From NCBI RefSeq assembly GCF_019393635.1, contig NC_057867.1, positions 64,669,492 to 64,733,491 of the forward strand: a stretch of DNA of 64,000 nt, in the 5' to 3' direction. A program made the translations under genes and the position numbers. The stretch comes from Dromiciops gliroides (Eukaryota > Chordata > Mammalia > Microbiotheria > Microbiotheriidae). Of this stretch, positions 61,301 through 64,000 are shown piece after piece (within the stretch, counting starts at the first letter, position 1; every line of letters starts with the position of its first letter). The notes under the pieces are model-generated. The model was given only the letters and a program-made list of their open reading frames with translations. It made no database searches and had not been told where the DNA came from.

Positions 61301-62554
61301 CCAGTTCAGCCAGCAACTGTTAAGTGTGGAGTGGGGGGGGGGGGGCAGGGGAGCAACCAACAGCTCCTCAGGTGGAGGTGGCCAGTGCTGAACCATGGCC
61401 AGTCTTTACAGATGAATTGAGGTGATGCTGGATTACTTGTCTTTTAGGAATCCACCAGCCAACTTGCCTTTTCACCCCCTGCCCTCCACACATGGAGGCT
61501 TGTGATAGATTTGAAGGCACTGTGAGACCCAGAAAACTACGGCTGGGTATCTCTCATCACATCAGTGGGAGCAGCAGATTAGTCCTCCTTCTGGTCAGGA
61601 CTGATCCAGCCAGAGGGAAAACAGTGCCAGGGTGGGGGTGGCGTCACTGGCTATTGCTGTGAGGAGCTCAATGGATTGGTTAATCAACAAGCATTTATTA
61701 GGCACCTACTGCATGCCAGGCACCATGCTAGATGTTGGAGCTGTTTTGGCCCCTTGGCCCCAGCATCCTCTTCTGAGTGTTTTTATAGGTTCCTGTTTTA
61801 ATTGGCTCCTCACAGCATCCCTAAAATAATTATGCCTATAATAACAGCTTATATGTAGCCCAGGATTCCCAAAGGGCTTCACATAGGAACTTCACAGAGA
61901 AGGTAGATACTACTCCCTTTTCTAGTCCTGATGGCTCCCCCCCCCACAACATATACAAATAACTTATTTGATGGATTCCTGGGTTGCTGGGGCCCATCTG
62001 GTTCCCCCTGGTGCTGAGCCTGTCCCAACATAGCTAAGGCTGGTCCTCAGAAAGCAGGCTGCTTCATATCTCCATTGCTCTGGCCCAGTGAGGGATATAT
62101 GAAGCATATCAGTGGAGCCGCAAGCAGAATAGTTCACATTGCTATAGTACAAAGTGCTACCCTCAAATGGGTCTGGCTAGAGAGCCATCTCATACTTAGT
62201 CTTCAACAAAGAGCTTTAAATATGCATTCCACCAGCCTGCACCCCACCCCCTGGGCTCAGGAGAACCCAAGACCTCCATCCACAAAAGGCTGAGCTGAGG
62301 GCCTGGTTAGTACTCTCCTCCACGGGCATGGCTCAGTCTGAAAGGAGAGAATAAATAGGGAGAGACTGCCTCCGATCCATCTATGGATCTGATCAACCAA
62401 ACATTCAGATGTTTGGGACCCTGGACAGCTCCACAGGCCTGCCTTTGCTTGGCTTTTCCAGATCTACAGTTCCAGGCAAACCTGTCACTGCCAGCCTGTC
62501 CCGGCCCTCGGCCTCTGGCTACAAAATGCCTGCTGATGACTGCAGCAAGAAGAT
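55280..62554 (+). CDS. ZNF185: ZNF185 (LIM-domain actin-associated protein), N-terminal exons, 3'-partial
   Basis: Exons 55280-55352 (coding from 55325), 56570-56690, 57403-57468, 60416-60454, 61176-61253, 62462-62554, giving 141 codons plus two bases. ZNF185 binds F-actin through its N-terminal region and carries one C-terminal LIM domain, which lies outside the window. The match to remembered human ZNF185 is clear: KNVIKQMKVRANIKSDKSWI against [20 protein letters not shown], then TIELP, GYIIRGVFTKPIDS, and RPSASGYKM. The order and strand after NSDHL repeat the human Xq28 arrangement. All joints are GT-AG with agreeing phase. The first ten residues (MMPFGKNPKG) differ from the human start. 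The region between DKSWI and GYII is shorter and diverged. Confidence 0.93.
55353..56569. other. ZNF185 intron
   Basis: About 1.2 kb. A (CAC/CAT)n run at 55,853-55,880; otherwise no repeat or exon recognised. Confidence 0.7.
56570..56690 (+). CDS. ZNF185: ZNF185 exon encoding the conserved N-terminal block
   Basis: Acceptor TTTCTTTCTAG, donor GTGAGT; 121 bases, enters with one base supplied and leaves in phase 2. It encodes (G)HSQSGEDDRKNVIKQMKV to DTQGQT. It holds the KQMKV and DKSWI residues shared with human ZNF185 and, more loosely, sciellin. Confidence 0.95.
56691..57402. other. ZNF185 intron
   Basis: About 0.7 kb; no repeat family recognised. A duplicated 'CTGGCTGGGGTAGA' occurs at about 57,245-57,272. 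Confidence 0.7.
57403..57468 (+). CDS. ZNF185: ZNF185 small exon
   Basis: Acceptor TTTTCCCCCAG, donor GTATGA (weak); 66 bases, phase 2 to phase 2. It encodes (I)ELPPSGEHYSMAPPLITTRKD. IELP aligns with human; the rest is diverged. Confidence 0.88.
57895..58035 (+). repeat. MIR-like SINE fragment
   Basis: 'TAGTAGCTGTGGGATCTTGGGCAAGTCACTC'. Confidence 0.68.
58160..58294 (+). repeat. L2 3' end fragment with (CATT)n
   Basis: 'GAATGTGAGCTCCCTGAGAACAGAAATTGTC' and 'GTACATAGTAAGCACTTAATAAATGC' then about seven CATT units at 58,264-58,294, derived from the L2 tail. Confidence 0.7.
58600..58830 (-). repeat. MIR-like SINE, diverged
   Basis: 'GGAAGGGACCTCGGAGACCACGTAGTCC' then 'AGGGACTTGTCCAAGGTAATACAGG'. 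Confidence 0.6.
59355..59625 (+). repeat. Two old tRNA-derived SINE monomers head to tail
   Basis: First monomer 59,359-59,440 ('GGGGCAGCTCAGTGGATTGGG' to 'GAGCAAGTCACTTCTC'), second from about 59,445 ('GCAGCTGGTGGCCCAATGGATAGAGG') with MIR-type 3' 'TTCAACTGCAAAATGGGATAATAAC'. Confidence 0.7.
59738..59893 (+). repeat. tRNA-derived SINE (WSINE1-like)
   Basis: Near-consensus copy with (CAAA)n tail. 'AAATGaAGGAGTTGG' before and 'AAATGGAGTTGG' after suggest a duplication with a small gap. Confidence 0.88.
60120..60235 (-). repeat. MIR-like SINE fragment
   Basis: 'AGCCGAGGCACAGAGTGG' and 'GATTTGCCCAAGGCC'. Short and diverged. Confidence 0.45.
60416..60454 (+). CDS. ZNF185: ZNF185 small exon
   Basis: Acceptor TTTCTCCCTGTGCAG, donor GTGGGT; 39 bases, phase 2 to phase 2. 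It encodes (R)PPAPKPSSGYII, matching human PPSTRAPTGYII in position and ending. Confidence 0.92.
60455..61175. other. ZNF185 intron
   Basis: About 0.7 kb with no repeat or exon recognised. Confidence 0.7.
61176..61253 (+). CDS. ZNF185: ZNF185 exon with GVFTKPID motif
   Basis: Acceptor TTGGCTTCATACAG, donor GTTGGT at 61,254; 78 bases, phase 2 to phase 2. It encodes (R)GVFTKPIDSTPLPQTHCPVTFETPK. A second donor GTGGGA at 61,263 would add nine bases (three residues) in frame; which is used cannot be told from sequence. Confidence 0.92.
61254..62461. other. ZNF185 intron
   Basis: About 1.2 kb. A G-run at 61,333-61,346 and an L2/CORE-SINE-like piece at about 61,675-61,745 ('AGGCACCTACTGCATGCCAGGCACCATGC'). 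Otherwise unclassified. Confidence 0.7.
62462..62554 (+). CDS. ZNF185: ZNF185 exon with SGYKM motif
   Basis: Acceptor TTGGCTTTTCCAG, donor GTGAGT; 93 bases, phase 2 to phase 2. It encodes (R)STVPGKPVTASLSRPSASGYKMPADDCSKK. RPSxSGYKM is identical in pattern to human ZNF185. The next exon is beyond 64,000 or not recognised. Confidence 0.92.
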
Positions 62555-62619
62555 GTGAGTGTGCTTCAGGATTGGCCCTCTTTTCTTTTTCTTGTGTGCC
62601 AGGGCTAGAAGGTACCCTA

Positions 62620-63045
62620 GAGGTCACGACTTGGTATACAGTACAATGAACAGAGGATTCGGGGTCAGAGGACTAGGTTCTAATTCTGTTTCTGCCACGC
62701 ACTTAGATGTGTGTCTTTAGGCAAGTCACTTGCCCACTATGGGACTGTTTCTTCATCTGTAAAGGAGGGATGATAATAATTGTCCCATGGGCATGGAATT
62801 TTGCTGATATTTGTACTGCACTTTATTATTACTTGGGCAGTTAGCTGGGCCTGGAGTCAGTAAGACCTGAGTTTCAAATTGACCTCAGACACTGGTTGTA
62901 TGACCCTGGGCAAGTCACTTAACTGCTGGCTGCCTTAGTTTCCTCATCTGCAAAATGGATATAACAATAGCACCTACCCCTCAGGATGGTTGTGCAGCTC
63001 TAATAAGGTCATAGTTGTAAAGCACCCTGCAGGCCTTAAAGTAGC
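62620..63045 (+). repeat. Two MIR-like SINEs
   Basis: About 62,640-62,830 ('TTTAGGCAAGTCACTTGCCC', 'TTCATCTGTAAAGGAGGG') and about 62,835-63,045 ('GAGTTTCAAATTGACC', 'CTCATCTGCAAAATGG', 'TTGTAAAGCACC'). Confidence 0.72.
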
Positions 63046-63052
63046 AACATAG

Positions 63053-63190
63053 GGGCAGCTAGGTGGTGCAGTGGATAGAGCGCCAGCCCTGGAGTCAGGA
63101 GCACCTGAGTTCAAATCCGGCCTCAGACACTTGACACTTACTAGCTGTGTGACCCTGGGCTTAACCCTCTTTGCCTCCCCCCCAAAAGTG
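63053..63190 (+). repeat. tRNA-derived SINE (WSINE1-like)
   Basis: Body intact except for a gap in 'GGGC(aagtcac)TTAACCC'; short C/A tail. It lies at the end of a MIR copy. Confidence 0.86.
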
Positions 63191-63399
63191 GCTATATAAA
63201 TGCTCATTATTATTATTAATTAGTTCAATCATCTCATTAACTGGCCCATCAAGGTTGAAGCAACATGACTTTTTTTTGAGAGAGTTGCAGAACTCACAGT
63301 AAAACTGTATAAAGCCTTCGTATTCCCTCTTGGGCCTCGCTGCTTCTTCAATTTCAACTAAAGTTACCAAAGGGCCTTGGAAGTTCCTCCCTCTCCTAA

Positions 63400-63550
63400 G
63401 GACTCATGATGAAAAATGCTCTCTACGTCCAGATAGAGAAGTGATGGACTCAGTGGAGACTGAACCTCACTGGACGTTGATTTTTTTTGGTCTTTCTTTT
63501 TGGAAAGTGGCGAATGTAGAAATGTGTTTGACATGCCTTTAGATGTGTTT
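63400..63550 (+). repeat. L1 3' UTR fragment
   Basis: 'GAAAAATGCTCTCTACGTCCAGATAGAG' and 'GAATGTAGAAATGTGTTTGACATG' parallel 6266-6430 of the L1 at 5546-6574. Confidence 0.68.
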
Positions 63551-63714
63551 TCAAAGGTTCTTTCCAGCTTTGCAGCTTGAAGAATCTATGGCATAAATAG
63601 GAGAAAGACTGGTTTTTTTTTGGGGGGGGGGGACAGTAAAAAGCCCAGCCAGGTTGGAGTCAAGAGGACAAGCCACTTTTTGTCTTAGTTTCTTCCTCCA
63701 TAAAGTAAGATGGG

Positions 63715-63858
63715 GGCGGCTAGGTGGCGCAGTGGATAGAGCACTGGCTCTGGATTCAGGAGGACCCGAGTTCAAATCCAGTCTCAGACACTTGACACTT
63801 ACTAGCTGTGTGACCTTGGGCAAGTCACTTAACCCTCATTGCCCCACAAAGAAAATAA
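63715..63858 (+). repeat. tRNA-derived SINE (WSINE1-like)
   Basis: Near-consensus copy. Duplication TAAGATGGG at 63,706-63,714 and 63,859-63,867. Confidence 0.9.
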
Positions 63859-63894
63859 TAAGATGGGACTGGACTACCTATGTGAGGTCCCTTG

Positions 63895-64000
63895 CAGTCA
63901 GCTATGTGTTGCAGTGGATAAAATGCTGAGCCAAGAGTCAGGAAAACCTGAGTTCCAATCCGACTTCAGACACTTACTAGCTGTGTGACCCTGGGCAGAT
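63895..64000 (+). repeat. tRNA-derived SINE, cut by the window end
   Basis: 'GTTGCAGTGGATAAAATGCTGAGCC', 'GAGTTCCAATCCGAC' and 'CTAGCTGTGTGACCCTGGGCA'; older than the near-consensus copies. Confidence 0.8.

Larger units (their letters stand above)
62555..64000. other. ZNF185 intron to the window end
   Basis: Filled by MIR-like copies, two WSINE-like copies, an L1 3' piece and a truncated SINE at the edge. No exon seen. Confidence 0.65.

Overview
The window looks like marsupial genomic DNA. The evidence is about two dozen copies of a tRNA-derived SINE (WSINE1/SINE1_MD type: 'GGGGCAGCTAGGTGGCGCAGTGG' A-box end, 'GAGTTCAAATCC' B-box, A-rich tail, direct repeats at both ends), many older MIR/CORE-SINE copies, L1, L2, CR1/L3 and BovB/RTE-like LINE pieces, and two spliced genes in mammalian style. 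I cannot tell an American from an Australian marsupial. The two genes, NSDHL followed by ZNF185 on the same strand, are neighbours on human Xq28, so this is probably X-chromosomal.

Region 1 (1-21,490): the 3' nine-tenths of NSDHL, the sterol-4-alpha-carboxylate 3-dehydrogenase of cholesterol synthesis. Six coding exons lie on the + strand (2070-2228, 6922-7068, 12625-12753, 15331-15473, 18240-18342, 18603-18935). They give 337 residues, matching human residues 37-373 one for one in length. The exon with the start codon lies before the window. Introns hold LINE and SINE copies, including an L1 insertion with a 19-bp target duplication inside an oppositely oriented L1. The probable 3' UTR is unusually long (about 2.5 kb) and contains a 60-bp tandem minisatellite that stays open in one frame for hundreds of codons.

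Region 2 (21,490-55,280): about 34 kb without a recognised protein-coding exon, filled with nested repeats. Two spots stand out. One is a CpG-rich, strongly strand-asymmetric block at about 27.9-28.65 kb with Sp1-, ETS-, YY1- and ZNF143-like motifs, which may be an unannotated promoter. The other is at 34.4-34.75 kb, where a TATA-like element and two exon-like segments flanking a GT/GC tract may be the 5' non-coding exons of ZNF185.

Region 3 (55,280-64,000): the first six exons of ZNF185, an actin-associated LIM protein. The start codon is at 55,325 and the coding exons run to 62,554 (141 codons). The C-terminal LIM domain lies beyond the window. All internal exon joints after the second exon are phase 2, so those exons could be skipped in frame.

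The two genes are not known to share a pathway; their adjacency is conserved synteny. No CRISPR, operon-type or prokaryotic features are present, and I recognised no retroviral coding region. Repeat boundaries are by eye and mostly good to about 10-20 bases, except where a target-site duplication fixes them.
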